The position numbers and the translations under genes are program-made. From Mytilinidion resinicola (lineage: Eukaryota > Ascomycota > Dothideomycetes > Mytilinidiales > Mytilinidiaceae), in NCBI RefSeq assembly GCF_010093595.1, contig NW_022985437.1, forward strand, positions 2,545,449 to 2,570,293: a DNA stretch of 24,845 nt, in the 5' to 3' direction. Positions 11,001 through 21,407 of this stretch are shown piece after piece (position 1 is the stretch's first letter; each line of letters begins with the position of its first letter). The notes below the pieces were generated by a model. That model was not told the origin of the DNA. It ran no database searches and saw only the letters and a program-made list of their open reading frames with translations.

Positions 11001-11934
11001 ATTCTTCCTTGTCAGAGGCCCAGGAAACAAAGTCGCTTGTTTCCCTCAGGCTATCATTATGGTTGTTGCTTTGGTTGCGACCGTAGGTTTCCAACTGGTT
11101 CTCAACAATGCCTTTGGGCCTCTGTACAAGTATCTCCCAATCACGTTTGAAGACGATGCTGTAAGACGAGACGAAGAGTTCGAAAGGGCACAGGCAAGCC
11201 GATGGGCCCCGAAGGATGCAGAAAAAGAAGAAGAGCACTCGTTGAGCAGTGAGCTAGAGGAACAGGAGAAGCGAGAAGAGCAGGAAAATGAACAGCTCGA
11301 GGAAGAAGACGTCAGACGCTCAAAGCAAGCCCGGAACTCTGACGCCATTGAAATGAAGAACATGGATAAGAGAAGATCAGGCCGCCGCTTAGGTGTGCCA
11401 ATGGGCGGGCAGACTGATGGCGTTGGGTCCTCTCGGAAACGCGAATCATGGGCAGATCGCTCGAGGTCACGCTCGCCTTTCCACGCTCAATCTCCTGGCC
11501 TTGAACAAAATCAAGGAAAGCCTAATAAGAAGGCCAAATCCAACCCATTCGGCGTCATAACTGGCAAGATCCGCGAAGGCATCGACGATGCCGTCAACAC
11601 CACCACTCGGCCCATCCGAGACATCGAGGCGCAAACAAACCCGGAGGCGTATCTCTTCACGGACATGCAAGACGCCCTAGAAGATATCGAGCCAGAGCAG
11701 AGGCAGAAGCTCATCAAACGCGCCTTCGAGCATCCAGCCACCAGAGCCATTCAACCCGCCATCTGGATCCCGCACGATGAGATTGGAATCACGGCGGACG
11801 AGATCAGGCGTACTTCACTGTATAGCGACAAGATCTGGATCACGAGCAAAAACGCGAGGCTAGATGCCAAGGGGCATGTTATGTTCCGGGGACTGCCGCC
11901 TGACTGGGATCCATTTGACAACATGGAGATTTAG
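8019..11934 (+). CDS. CSC1/RSN1/TMEM63 (DUF221) calcium-permeable stress-gated channel homolog
   Basis: Model join(8019..8257,8305..10757,10805..11934), 1273 aa; both introns are 47 nt and phases close. The first ATG fits (MSTASATQ). The RSN1-type N-terminus has TM segments near residues 28-53, 124-150 and 179-201, with VDGYLFLRYLQ before TM2. A long cytosolic region covers about 202-684. The conserved 7TM channel region begins near IKWWERYLRTTIVVASIG (about 685) and runs through TNFGAIGLIYSIISP. A charged tail follows, then a C-terminal PHM7-type domain with HPATRAIQPAIWIPHDEIG. The family forms osmosensitive, mechanosensitive cation channels of plasma or internal membranes. The cytosolic loop (about 480 aa) is roughly twice what I expect and is rich in K/E, Ser and Pro. 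Function in this fungus is inferred from the family. Confidence 0.92.
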
Positions 11935-13652
11935 AGATTTAGATCGTTGGGGTTGTGGTGAGTTTCTAGACAGGGATTTGGATGAAGGGGGGGCGAGGGG
12001 GCTGCGGCTACGCATGGCATGTTGATACGATCTCCTTTTTTTGCTCACGACTTCCAGCGACGAAGACTGCATTTCTGGAGCGGTCCATTCTTGTTTTGTA
12101 AACCAGCACTGGGGGTGGTTGCGTGCATACGATACCCAATACATTCGGCTGGTAGATCAGCTTTTATTCCCTTCTATTCATCAAACGGCTTGCGTTCGTG
12201 ACGGTTGCCATTCATTCTCCCAAATATCCCTCAACTGGGTCTGCGAACCGAAATTGCAACCTCATCACTCCATATGCAAGACGTAGGTATTCGACGAACA
12301 GCCGTCATTCGAGCACGGCATATACGCTCACCCATCAAGAGAAATATTCACATTAGCAGCGCCTTCTCGGCAACACGCGTGATGACCTGCCGTTCTGCAA
12401 GGCGCAAATCTCACCTGTGTCCGACTTCCGTCCCTCGAGCCACGCTTCAGCTACCCAATGCTTTCCTGTTCCAGTCTAATCGTACACACCTCCCCGCTTT
12501 ACCACTCATCCTGTCCGGCCGATCCGAATGCCTAATCAGATTCAAAAGACGACAGGCTAAATGATAACTAGAAGGCCATGGTGAAAGCCGAGCAGCCGAG
12601 CGGGACGTGTGTTGGGGAGAGGATCAGAGCAGGCAGGACGCGAAGGCGAAGAATGGCAGCGTTGGCTGGGGGCGTATCGTCGGCTTTTAGAACGGCTATC
12701 TCCTACGGTTAGGGTAGGGTAGGTAGGTTCCGCTGAAGTGGGGGGGTTTTTTTGGATTGGCGTTCGAGTCTGTGTGTGTCGGAGAAGAGAGGAAGCGGGA
12801 GGGCGTTCTGTAATGGTTGTAGAGAACCGATGGTTAGAGGACAGTTGGAGGTGGTCAGGAGTAATGCGATATTGTTTCCTAGTCAGGCAGGCACTCATGG
12901 AGATGGCGTTGATATGTGAGTGTATGCGCCCGTGTTCGAGTGACGCTGTTGTCGAATACCTACGTTTCGCACATGTTGTGATGAGGTGTCGTTCGCTCTT
13001 GGGAAGGCGCCATTGCCGAGCGCTGGATGCGTAGTTAGTGGAGTAGCAGTACGGCATGACTTCGCTAGCACCATAGCACCTTCAGCGCAACCTCTACCGT
13101 GACTATTCCTTCCGTACGCCCTCACTTCATTCAAGGGGTTCTTTAGAAGACCTTTGAACTAATATTTTGCATTACCGACACCTCAGGTTCACGTTCAAGC
13201 GGGCTAACTAGACCATTCCCAACCCAGCCAACAAAGGCCAAGAAGCTCGCGCAACTTATTTACAGTGAAGCAAAAAGAAACAGACAAAGATACACTGAGC
13301 CGCAGCTTAAGCGCCGGGCTACAAACTGAAGGGGTTGTATCAGGACACAAAAGGGGATATAGGTAGGATGCGAGGAGGCCTGGCTCGTAGCAAGGAAGAG
13401 ATAGGGAACATAGCGCTTCCACCCTCTACATCGACATAAAAGGGAATAGAAAACAAACATTAGAGGCCGTGACAAGCCGGCCGCATTAAGGAGATTTGGC
13501 AGTCGGAAGGGGGGCAATAGTATAGACTAAGCTAACAAGGAACAGACAACACGGATGACATTAGTGCCGAGTTCATGCACCTAGCTAAACCATCTAGGGC
13601 TATTAGCTTTTGAGCTGGGAGACAGTAAGGGAATAGGGTCGGGATGATATCG
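11935..13652. other. Intergenic region between convergent genes, no gene seen
   Basis: This 1.7-kb stretch lies between the channel stop and the stop of the Ser/Thr-rich membrane protein, so it should hold both 3' UTRs. ORFs at 12205-12564 (+), 12738-13034 (+) and 12557-13057 (-) are basic, low-information translations with no recognisable family. Simple runs occur at 12739-12752 (Gs then Ts). No RNA gene or repeat with a clear second copy in the window was found. Confidence 0.5.
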
Positions 13653-15394
13653 TCAGACTTCTTCTGTAAACTTCGACGCCCTGGAACCATCGTGTGAGGG
13701 ATGACTCCGACCGAGAGTGCCCAGAGGTAGTGGCACAGGTGAGTGTGGTGGGCTTGTTGATGGTTCGCCGCGGAAGGGTGGGTCCTCGTCTGGATGATGG
13801 ATGACAGGCGTTCGAGCGGGTGATGGCATCATTTTCTCCTCCGTAATGCCACCTTCGTGAGCTAGACCACCCGCCGCTGCAGCCCCGACGGGAACACCCG
13901 GTCCGCCATAAAAGCCTTGGCTATCACGGTAGAAAGACGAGCCTGACAGAGTAGATCTATCAAAAGGGACCGCGTCTGAAGTCATGCCTTCGCTGAAAGC
14001 CGAGGGAAGTTTCCGTCCTGATATTTTCTGGAACCCTCGCTCTTGACCAGCACCACCTGTTTCAACAGTTCCCTTCGAGGATCCAGAAAAGCGGCTGAGG
14101 AAGGAGGCTGCGGCGACAGGCATGAAGGTGTTTTGCTGTGCCATGGGCTGGCCACCAAGGGCGACGGGTCCAGTGTCGGTGGTGTCGTTCGTCGTCGATA
14201 GCTGAATTGCTCCTTGCTGCTTTCGCTTGTATCGACGTAGTAGGAAAAGGGCAATTATGAGCAGAATGGCAAGGCCGGCGAGACTGCCAATAACGCTACC
14301 AACCACCTTCGGAGTCGAAATTGTACTTTTGTTGGAGCTGTCACCTTCTCCATTGCCTGCCGCTGCTGTGGGCGTGCTGCTGGCAGTCCCTGTGCCACCC
14401 GGACCTACACCGCCTCCGCCTCCGCCTCCGCCTCCGAAGGCTGATGTTGTAGTTGATGAAACTTCCTGCGCTGTGGTGCTTGTCGTCTGGGATGATGATT
14501 GACTAGATGAGCTCTGAGAAGTAGATGTGAGACTAGATGTAGATGAGATTGTACTATTCAAGTCGACAGAGAAACTAGTACTGGACAAGGTGGTGGTGCC
14601 TGAGGTATTGCGTTAGTGAAGGCTTGTGAACGCCGATAGGTGTATTTACTTGAGTTTCCGCTAAAGCTGGAGAAATCAGCAACAGACACAACTGTTGCCG
14701 AAGAAGAAGCAGTAGAGGAAAAAGAAGAAGAAGAAGAAGAAGAAGAGGAGGAGGAGGAGTTCGCGGAATTTGAAATTGATATAGTCCCTGGAAGTGAGGT
14801 TGTCGCTGGCGAAAACGTCAACGGAGGGGATGAGATGACAACCTGGGAGCCCTGGGCTTGGACGGATACTGCAGACTCCGCGGTCGAAGTGAATGGATAT
14901 GCCGGTACCGAGGGCAGAGACAACGAGGGAAATGGGGGAACGGCAGGTACGGTGAGGTCGCTGGGGAAAGCTGGCACCGCGGGAACTGATGGAAGAACAG
15001 CCACTGAAGACACTGATGGTACAGCTAGAGCAGACGCAATTGACGCAGCTGAGGTCCCTGTCGAAGTTGGCGTTACTGTTTCTACGCCAACCGTGTTGCC
15101 GTCTTGGTCGACGGTCGCGATAACGTTCACGATGACGGTAAGCTCTGAAGGTAGAACGACCTGTCGCCGGTGATGCATCTTCCGATGCATGTCCCCAACC
15201 ACTCTATGTCCCTTCATCTCGCGCAAAGGCAAGGGCTCGCGCCGATGTTCAACGGGCGGTTCTGAGCCTTTCTTCGACAGTGGTCTTTCAAACACAGCGG
15301 CGTCCTTCGCATTCGGCAATTTTCCCGCGTCAAAAGCACGGCGATAGGGCGCTTGTACTCGGGATAGTTTTTGTCGTTTTGAGGGATGTTCCAT
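13653..15394 (-). CDS. Ser/Thr-rich single-pass membrane protein (sensor/mucin-like), function unknown
   Basis: Model complement(join(13653..14599,14650..15394)), 563 aa; the single 50-nt intron (GTAAAT...CTCAG, branch CACTAAC) closes in phase. The order is a basic N-terminus (MEHPSKRQKL..), a VIVNVIATVDQDGNTVGVET segment like those in fungal cell-surface proteins, Pro/Val/Ser-rich sequence, poly-Ser (about 212-232), Ser/Thr-rich sequence, a nine-Gly run (about 304-312), and one TM helix (about 347-369) starting VVGSVIGSLAG with GxxxG spacing. The helix is followed by RRYKRK and a 190-aa cytosolic tail with acidic and proline-rich parts. The architecture resembles Mid2/WSC-type wall-stress sensors or mucins, but there is no WSC or other named domain. 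No signal peptide is visible at this start, so an upstream exon may be missing. Confidence 0.75.
14409..14436 (-). repeat. Trinucleotide/hexanucleotide microsatellite coding poly-Gly
   Basis: On the plus strand CCTCCG is repeated about four times. On the coding strand it encodes the nine-residue Gly run just outside the TM helix of the Ser/Thr-rich membrane protein, and probably acts as a flexible hinge. Length polymorphism between strains is likely. Confidence 0.8.
14699..14758 (-). repeat. GAA/GAG-type microsatellite coding poly-Ser
   Basis: Plus-strand runs of GAAGAAGAA and GAGGAGGAG read as TCT/TCC codons on the coding strand and give a nearly uninterrupted Ser tract of about 20 residues in the ectodomain. 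The plus-strand open frame across it (14640-15173) is a poly-Glu shadow. Confidence 0.8.
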
Positions 15395-16926
15395 CCCACG
15401 ATTAAGGATGGCAGCGCAGCAGCGCGCAAGAGGGTCGACGCTCGCTGGGAGGCGCGGCGGTTGTGCGAGGCGTGCTCAGCAGCAAGAGAAACGATTAGGG
15501 AGCGTGGTGATTGATATTCCTACGCTATCAATGGCGCGAAAGGAGTGGACGGCTTCGATGAAGGCGTGGGGAGGTCCAGTCGATGGATTACAGCATGCGG
15601 AGGGCGTGAAACGAGTGGACGCCAGTCGGACTGGCCAGCAACGGAAGCTATCAATGTCAACGATACGCACAAGGCTATGCGCAGGCCAAAACATGGACAC
15701 GCACCTTGAGTAAGCAATTACGAGGGAGCGTGTGGAGCGTCGTGGGAACAGACGTCGTCGACCATGTGTGCGCGGAACGGAGGCAGAGCAGATGCAGCGG
15801 GCAGGACCATGGGGGTCGCAGTCGTCCTGGCGGAGGGAGCGAAGGCAGGCCGTCCTCAGGCTCCTCTTGCGAGGGTCGCGGGGAGAATGGTCGACGACGC
15901 AGCGGGCGCGGTGGTGGTGAGGCTGCTCGGGGGAGGTGAGGTGGTGGAGCGACCTGAGATGCAACTGGCGGCCCACAGGGGCGTCGGGGCTAGCGACGGC
16001 CAATTTCATTTCATCAGAGCCGGGGTGCCAGCCGCGACAGGAGCCAGACGCTGCCCCAGTCGTGCAAACAGCACGCAAACCTGTGTTGCGTCGCGCCGCC
16101 ATGTGCGCGTCAGAGCATCGCGGCGGCGTCGTCGTCGCTGAGCCGCCTGCAGCGTGTGCGGCGCGAGGAATGCTCTTCTCCACACGCCATCGTGGGCAGT
16201 TCGCCCACGGCACGGATTGCATTGCACCTGCATGAGACCCTCGAGCCGTTCAGATCTTGGCCCGCGCCACCAATAAGAGTGCCCAGGTGGAGCCAGCGCT
16301 CGGGCATGGCTTTCTGGAAGCCTGCTATTTTTGGCGGTGCGCGCTGTGGTGTTTGTGCCGTCGTCTGAGACACCCCCCTCTGCACGATCGATCACCGACG
16401 GGCAACGGCTGGCTGTCCTGATCGGGGACTGCTTGGCCTTGCAGAGTTTCACGCGCTCGTAAAAGTACCCGAAGCGGCAAGCCTGAGGAACACCCGCCGA
16501 GCTGATCATACTCGTCCAGGGGAGCACCGAAGCCCACGACCACACTCCATTGAGCAGAGCTGGCAGCCTAACGTCGTCTGAGGTGACTCGAAGAGCTATC
16601 AAGCTTGCTAAACCTGCTGCTTTGCTGTTCTGAACCACGTACTGGACCTCGAGCAGTGCTTGGCAGATACACAAGCTAGGAGAACGTGTACATTATGGAA
16701 GAACTCTTGTGTTCATGCACTGCCCGAGTCTAAGATCGAGCTAACCTGGAGAACCTCACAATTTCCAGGGAAGGGTCCAAATTGATGGCATATTTGTTCA
16801 AATACCCTAGGCCCTCCAAACTTGCCCCTAGATCCCTGGCCGACGACTTCAGAGCCTATCCACAGCCTGTTCGACCATGCTGATGATCCCCTGCTCTCCT
16901 CCCTGCAACTCTTCCCAAGAGGCGAC
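15395..16926. other. GC-rich intergenic region, probable promoter of the Ser/Thr-rich membrane protein
   Basis: This 1.5-kb region is GC-rich, so open frames abound: 248 codons at 15476-16222 (-), 222 codons at 16006-16674 (-) and several on the plus strand. They overlap one another, are Arg/Ala/Cys-rich, and show no motif, domain or joining exon. I treat them as chance. The region should contain the promoter of the minus-strand gene starting at 15394 and, near 16926, the 3' UTR of the GST. Confidence 0.5.
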
Positions 16927-17816
16927 TCACTTTTCCACCGAAGTCTTCTTGGCATCATCTTTCATCCCGGCCTGCACCCACGCTCGGTTGTCCGCCGCAT
17001 ACTTCTCAGCGGCCGCCTTGTCCCTGATCAACTGCTTGATCTTGTGCGGATCGGGAATATGCCGTCCCAACTCCACGCCCGGCCTCTTCTCCATCCTTTC
17101 TTCCCACGCCTTGAGCGCTGGGAAGTCATCGATTTCGACGCCTGCCCACCCTGCCGACGCCACCCACCCGTAGTTCGCAATGTCCGCGATCGTACACTTA
17201 TCCCCGACTAGGTACTGTCCTGTCGCTGCCAGCTGCTTGTCCATGACGCCGTACAGCCGCCGCGTCTCGTTTTGGTACCGCGAGATGCCATACTCAAAGA
17301 TATCTGGCGCATAGCGAGTAAAGTGGTTTGCTTGCCCTTGTAGATGAGCATGTTAGCGGACATTCAGGTAAAGTAGTCCAAACTCAGCGTTTCTCACCTT
17401 GCATAGGACCGACGCCAGCATTCTGGAAGAAGAGCCAATTGTTCATCTGGTAGAACTCGCGAGTGCCGGCCGGGTACGAGATTTTGTAGTCTGTATCATA
17501 GCGGGCCACCAGGTACTGCATTATGCTGCCCGACTCGAAGAGGTTGATTTGCTCGCCGTCGGTAAAGACATCGGTCAGGGCGGGTATCCGTCCATTGGGG
17601 TTGATCGCAAGGAACCACGGTTCTTTCTGCGTGTTTTTGCTGATGTCAATCTTCTGGGCCTTGTAAGGCAAGCTGTAGGAGTAAGATTGGTGTCGGTCTG
17701 TGAGCGTCTGAGAGGCTCCGAGTGCTTACGAACCCTAATTCCTCGAGAGTGATTGAAATTTTGATGCCATTGGGCGTCTGGGCCGTGTACAGAGTAATTT
17801 TTGGGTCTGACGCCAT
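16927..17816 (-). CDS. Ure2/YfcG-like (Nu-class type) glutathione S-transferase
   Basis: Model complement(join(16927..17336,17398..17672,17734..17816)), 255 aa; both introns are 61 nt. Intron 1 must use the less common donor GTTCGT to give ..LEELGLPYKAQ.. in frame. The thioredoxin-fold N-domain has YTAQTPNG (Thr14-Pro15-Asn16, the motif that replaces the catalytic Tyr/Ser in Ure2/YfcG-type GSTs), INPNGRIPAL (51-60, cis-Pro) and ESGSIMQYL (74-82, glutathione gamma-Glu binding). The helical C-domain has the conserved TIADI..YGW. The enzyme likely conjugates or reduces with glutathione, or acts as a thiol-disulfide oxidoreductase, in the cytosol. No targeting peptide is seen. The charged C-terminal tail (KKTSVEK) is slightly long. 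It is transcribed divergently from BBP. Confidence 0.92.
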
Positions 17817-18447
17817 GATGTGACAAGCAAGCTAAAACAGGACAGACCAGAGGATGCTGCAGATTTACGTAGTTGGAGTACCGCTTTTATATGTCGACGT
17901 CAGGCTTCAGAGGTGGGGTGAGTTTCCTAGAGCAAATAGCGTTGAAGTGAGGGGAGAGGATTAGAAATAGCTTGGATGGCTCCAGTGCCATATTCTCTAC
18001 ATGACATTTGTCAACTAACCTGCACAGTATTTAGGTAGCAACATTCCCTTTGCAGAAACCTGCCATATCAAGTCCCATGAGGGCGCCATGCAGACAGAAA
18101 CGATCTTAGGACTATGGATTGGATAAGCTGCCCAGGTGGTCCAGATGCTGATTGCATCCGCACCTGCATCTGCCGCAGCGGCATCTTGTGATTACTGCTA
18201 TAGCCTAAGAAGCAAGATACGGCAGTGCTGCCTGCAGCGGTGCAGAACTGTGCAATACTTGGAATCCATCTGAAGACTCGTGGAAGGTCCCCTGGGTGGC
18301 AGAGTGAAGTGGCGCACGTGACACAGCGCCAAGGCGCTAGTAACGGCGCTAGCGACGCGCGCCTTCTTAAGCTGTCGCAAACTCACCTTGCTCGCCTCTT
18401 CTTCCTTACCACTAACAACAATCGCCGTCGCCGTCGCCAACGCCAAC
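17817..18447. promoter_or_regulatory. Shared divergent promoter region of the GST and BBP genes
   Basis: The 631 bp between the two ATGs has no credible gene. A GCACGTGAC motif at 18314-18322 contains the CACGTG E-box core bound by bHLH factors such as Cbf1 in ascomycetes; binding here is inferred. The 40 bp before the BBP start is made of CGCCGT/CGCCAA repeats. An in-frame ATG at 18388 would extend BBP by 20 residues with a sequence unlike the usual BBP start. Confidence 0.45.
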
Positions 18448-20710
18448 ATGGCTTGGCGCAATCAAGGAATAACCGGCTCTAACAACATTCCGTTAGGCAA
18501 TAGACGTAGATTCGGCGATGAAGGCGGTACTCCCTCGGACGATGGCGGCTACAACCCGTCCGCTCCTGCAACTGGCCTCACCGAGATGAGCGCAAAGCGT
18601 GGCCGCAGCCCTGTGGGTAAGTCAACGCCTCCGAGTCCCTCTTCCTCCGTTGCATCGCTAACTGTCGTCCTAGTCGACGCGGATGGCAATAGGAGACGCA
18701 AGAAGCGCAACCGCTGGGGCGACGTGACCGAGAACAAGGCCGCCGGCTTGATGGGCCTCCCAACGGCCATCCGGGCTGATATGACAACTGAACAGCTTGA
18801 CGCCTACACGCTGCATCTGCGCATTGAAGAGATCAGCCAGAAGCTGAGGATCAACGACGTTGTCCCCGCCGACGGCGATAGGTAAGTTTGTCGCGTACCA
18901 ACCTGCCTCCATCACGTACTAACTACCAACAGATCTCCTTCCCCGCCACCGCAGTATGACAACTTCGGACGCCGCGTGAATACCCGTGACTACCGCTATC
19001 GCAAGCGCCTCGAGGACGAGCGCCACAAGCTGATCGAGAAGGCAATGAAGGTCATTCCCGACTACCACCCCCCCCAGGACTACCGGCGCCCGACTAAGAC
19101 TCAAGAGAAAGTCTATGTCCCTGTCAATGACTATCCCGAGATTAACTTCAGTATGATCACTAACCCCCGCTTTTGATTTTTGACGTCTTTCCTCTCAAAT
19201 GCCCATCCCGATGTTGCGTGTCGTATTCTTTCCGAGTCGGCATCGCTCTATCACTAACCCTTTCTTGCACTCACTCACACACTTGCCTCAACATTTTTTG
19301 ATATACAGACACTAACAGAGTTTTTTTTGCTACTAACAGTTGGACTACTTATCGGCCCTCGTGGCAACACCCTCAAGAAGATGGAATCCGAGTCCGGCGC
19401 CAAGATCGCCATCCGAGGCAAAGGCTCCGTCAAGGAAGGCAAGGGACGTTCTGATGCCGCTCACACCAGCAATCAGGAGGAAGATCTGCACTGCTTGATC
19501 ATGGCCGACACGGAAGACAAAGTCAACAAAGCAAAGAAGCTCATCCACAATATCATTGAGACGGTGAGCCCAATCCCCCATCACGTCGACCCTACCACGC
19601 TAACATATGATCAGGCTGCATCGATTCCGGAAGGCCAGAACGAGCTCAAGCGCAATCAGCTTCGTGAACTTGCCGCACTGAACGGTACCTTGCGTGATGA
19701 CGAGAACCAGGCCTGTCAGAATTGTGGAGAAATCGGCCATCGCAAATACGACTGCCCACAGGCCAAGAACTTCACCGCTAACGTCATCTGCCGTGTTTGT
19801 GGTAACGCAGGCCATATGGCTCGGGATTGCCCGGATCGTCAACGAGGTGCCAACTGGCGCAACGATGACAGAGGTGGACCTAACGATCGTCCTGCTGCTG
19901 GCAGAATCGGTAATGTATCAGCCATAGATAACGATATGAACGCGCTCATGCAAGAATTAGGAGGCGGGGGTATACCGCAGCAACGCATCGAATCTGGCCC
20001 AGGTTCCTACGACAAATCTGGCCCCGGTGGCTACGACAAATCCGGCTCCGGAGGCTACGACAAATCTGGCTCTGGTGGATACGATAAACCTTCATCCGGT
20101 GGCTACGACAAATCTGGTCCGGGTGGTTACGACAATGCCCCGCCTGGCAACGGAAACTATGCGGGTGACGAGAACCTCAAGCCCTGGCAGCGTGGCCCAA
20201 CTGGCGCTGCGGCTCCCTGGGCGCAGCAGCGCGGCCGAGATGATCGAGACGGTGGTTCCTCAGGTGCATCCGCTCCCTGGGCCGCTAGTGGAGGACGTGG
20301 CGGAGACAGCTACGGCTACAACAACTACAATGCGGCTCCGGCAGCTCCTCCTGGTGCGAATCCTTGGCAGCAACCGGCTGCACCTCCAGGAAATCAACAG
20401 TACGGATATGGAGGCTACGGCGCGACTTCGTACGATCAGCAAGCCCCTGGTTACGGCCAAGCCTCTGGACTGGGAGCTCCCCCGGGTATGGCTCCACCGC
20501 CTGGACTCGAGGCTCTTTTCCAGAACTATGGTAGTGCTACTAGTCCGCCTCCACCGCCGCCGGGAGACGCTCCTCCCCCACCAGTAAGTATATGCCACGA
20601 CTTCTGTTATCGCAACTCTTTCTGCCTTCAGTATTGGGTTTCAACAGGGTGGCTAACTTGAAAAAAACTAGCCTCCTTCTGACCTTCCGCCACCACCGCC
20701 ACCTGCTTAG
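18448..20710 (+). CDS. BBP: Branchpoint-bridging protein (BBP/SF1/Msl5), splicing factor
   Basis: Model join(18448..18616,18674..18881,18933..19150,19340..19563,19615..20583,20672..20710), 608 aa, with every phase closing. It binds the intron branch site (UACUAAC-like) through its KH-QUA2 domain in the early spliceosomal complex. In order: [17 protein letters not shown] start; KKRNRWGD, matching the U2AF-binding ULM region; the SF1 helix-hairpin segment ([17 protein letters not shown]); [20 protein letters not shown], the KH domain with GPRG at 204-207; two CCHC zinc knuckles (C307-C310-H315-C320 and C332-C335-H340-C345); a Gly/Tyr repeat; and a Pro/Gly-rich tail ending in two poly-Pro runs. 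Start 18448 fits the family better than the in-frame 18388. Intron 3 is long (189 nt). The gene is convergent with Ku80. Confidence 0.96.
19151..19339 (+). other. BBP intron 3 with four ACTAAC motifs and tandem acceptors
   Basis: The donor is GTATGA at 19151 and the main acceptor AG is at 19338-19339. ACTAAC occurs at 19159-19164, 19253-19258, 19311-19316 and 19332-19337; the last sits in a perfect TACTAAC only a few bases from the AG. ACTAACAG is present twice (19311-19318 and 19332-19339). Using the earlier AG (19317-19318) keeps frame and replaces the junction Ile with eight codons. The encoded protein binds just this motif, so autoregulated splicing is conceivable but not shown. Confidence 0.7.
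19990..20148 (+). repeat. Degenerate 24-bp tandem repeat coding GGYDKSG units in BBP
   Basis: About six copies of an eight-residue unit ([10 protein letters not shown], with one PSSGGYDK variant) lie after the zinc knuckles, around residues 399-447. The DNA units share TCTGG..GG.TACGA.AAA. Such Gly/Tyr-rich low-complexity tracts occur in RNA-binding proteins; variable unit number between strains is expected. Confidence 0.85.
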
Positions 20711-21407
20711 GTCGGCGACGTTCGAATGACAAGAGGTCGGTCTACGGAGTGCTTTAGGTAGCAAACTCAACGGCGGATGCAATGGTAGTGGTAATGTGCT
20801 TGGTACTTTTCCCACTCCAAGGTTCTCTTTTGCGAAGGTCAAGACTTTCGTTTACTCTGTCCTCTCTTGGCATCAATTTGTATGCAGTTTGACTTCTGCA
20901 ATGTCTTGGAGGCTTTCTTTCTCTTTCGATTCACCGAGGCAATGTCTTGCTCTCCAGCTAGTCAGTGTACTTTAGTGCACAAATTTTGCATTGGTTGAAT
21001 TGGCTATACGTTGATCTTTCCATGGCTTGAGTGAGTGACGTGTTGACTCTGATGATGCTGAAGCAAGGCTTGGAGCTGTCGTGGGCGCGTGGAATGATGA
21101 GGCATCCTTGGTTATTGCGCCCATGGATGCGGAAGGTAATTTGCGGTCTGCGATATGAGCCTCGTGGCGTTCAATACGGAAGTAAGAGACAGCGCTGTAT
21201 CAGCCTCAATTCAAAGAGGATGCTTTGGATGTCATGGTCACATCAAGAACCACGAAGAGCTCTAGCAAGCTGAAATTGAACCATTTTGTCAGACCATCAA
21301 AGGCCGGCCAGATCCCCTCCCTACCACGCCTACATACTCGAGCTACGCATCCCCCAACCTCCAACGCCTGCCTGTTTTTGGACAGAGACAGAAGCTCTGC
21401 ACGCCCC
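20711..21407. other. 3' intergenic region between convergent BBP and Ku80
   Basis: This tail-to-tail region of about 700 bp should hold both 3' UTRs. The only ORF of note (21031-21273, +, 80 codons) has no recognisable features. I see no RNA gene. Confidence 0.5.

Noticed and set aside
12205..13057. ORFs of 119 and 166 codons between the channel and the membrane-protein gene
   Set aside because: Basic, unstructured translations with no family resemblance. They lie where 3' UTRs of convergent genes are expected.
14640..15173. Plus-strand 177-codon ORF with a poly-Glu run
   Set aside because: Antisense shadow of the poly-Ser microsatellite in the minus-strand membrane-protein gene.
15520..15717. 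Minus-strand ORF with a signal-peptide-like stretch (RIALCVSLTLIASVAG) as a possible first exon of the Ser/Thr-rich protein
   Set aside because: It has no ATG (a stop lies directly before the TTG), and I found no convincing donor, branch and acceptor joining it in frame to 15394. Kept only as something to test by RNA-seq.
15476..16674. Long minus-strand ORFs of 248 and 222 codons
   Set aside because: The region is GC-rich with open frames on both strands. The translations are Arg/Cys/Ala-rich without domains, and they overlap each other.
236..17816. Secondary-metabolite cluster (rhodopsin-like/SAT-type protein, GMC oxidoreductase, GST)
   Set aside because: There is no core synthase, transporter or pathway regulator, and the three genes are separated by unrelated ones and long gaps.
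18388..18447. Upstream in-frame ATG giving BBP a 20-residue hydrophobic extension
   Set aside because: BBP orthologues start at MAWRNQG-like sequence and are nuclear. The extension is read from the CGCCGT-repeat leader.
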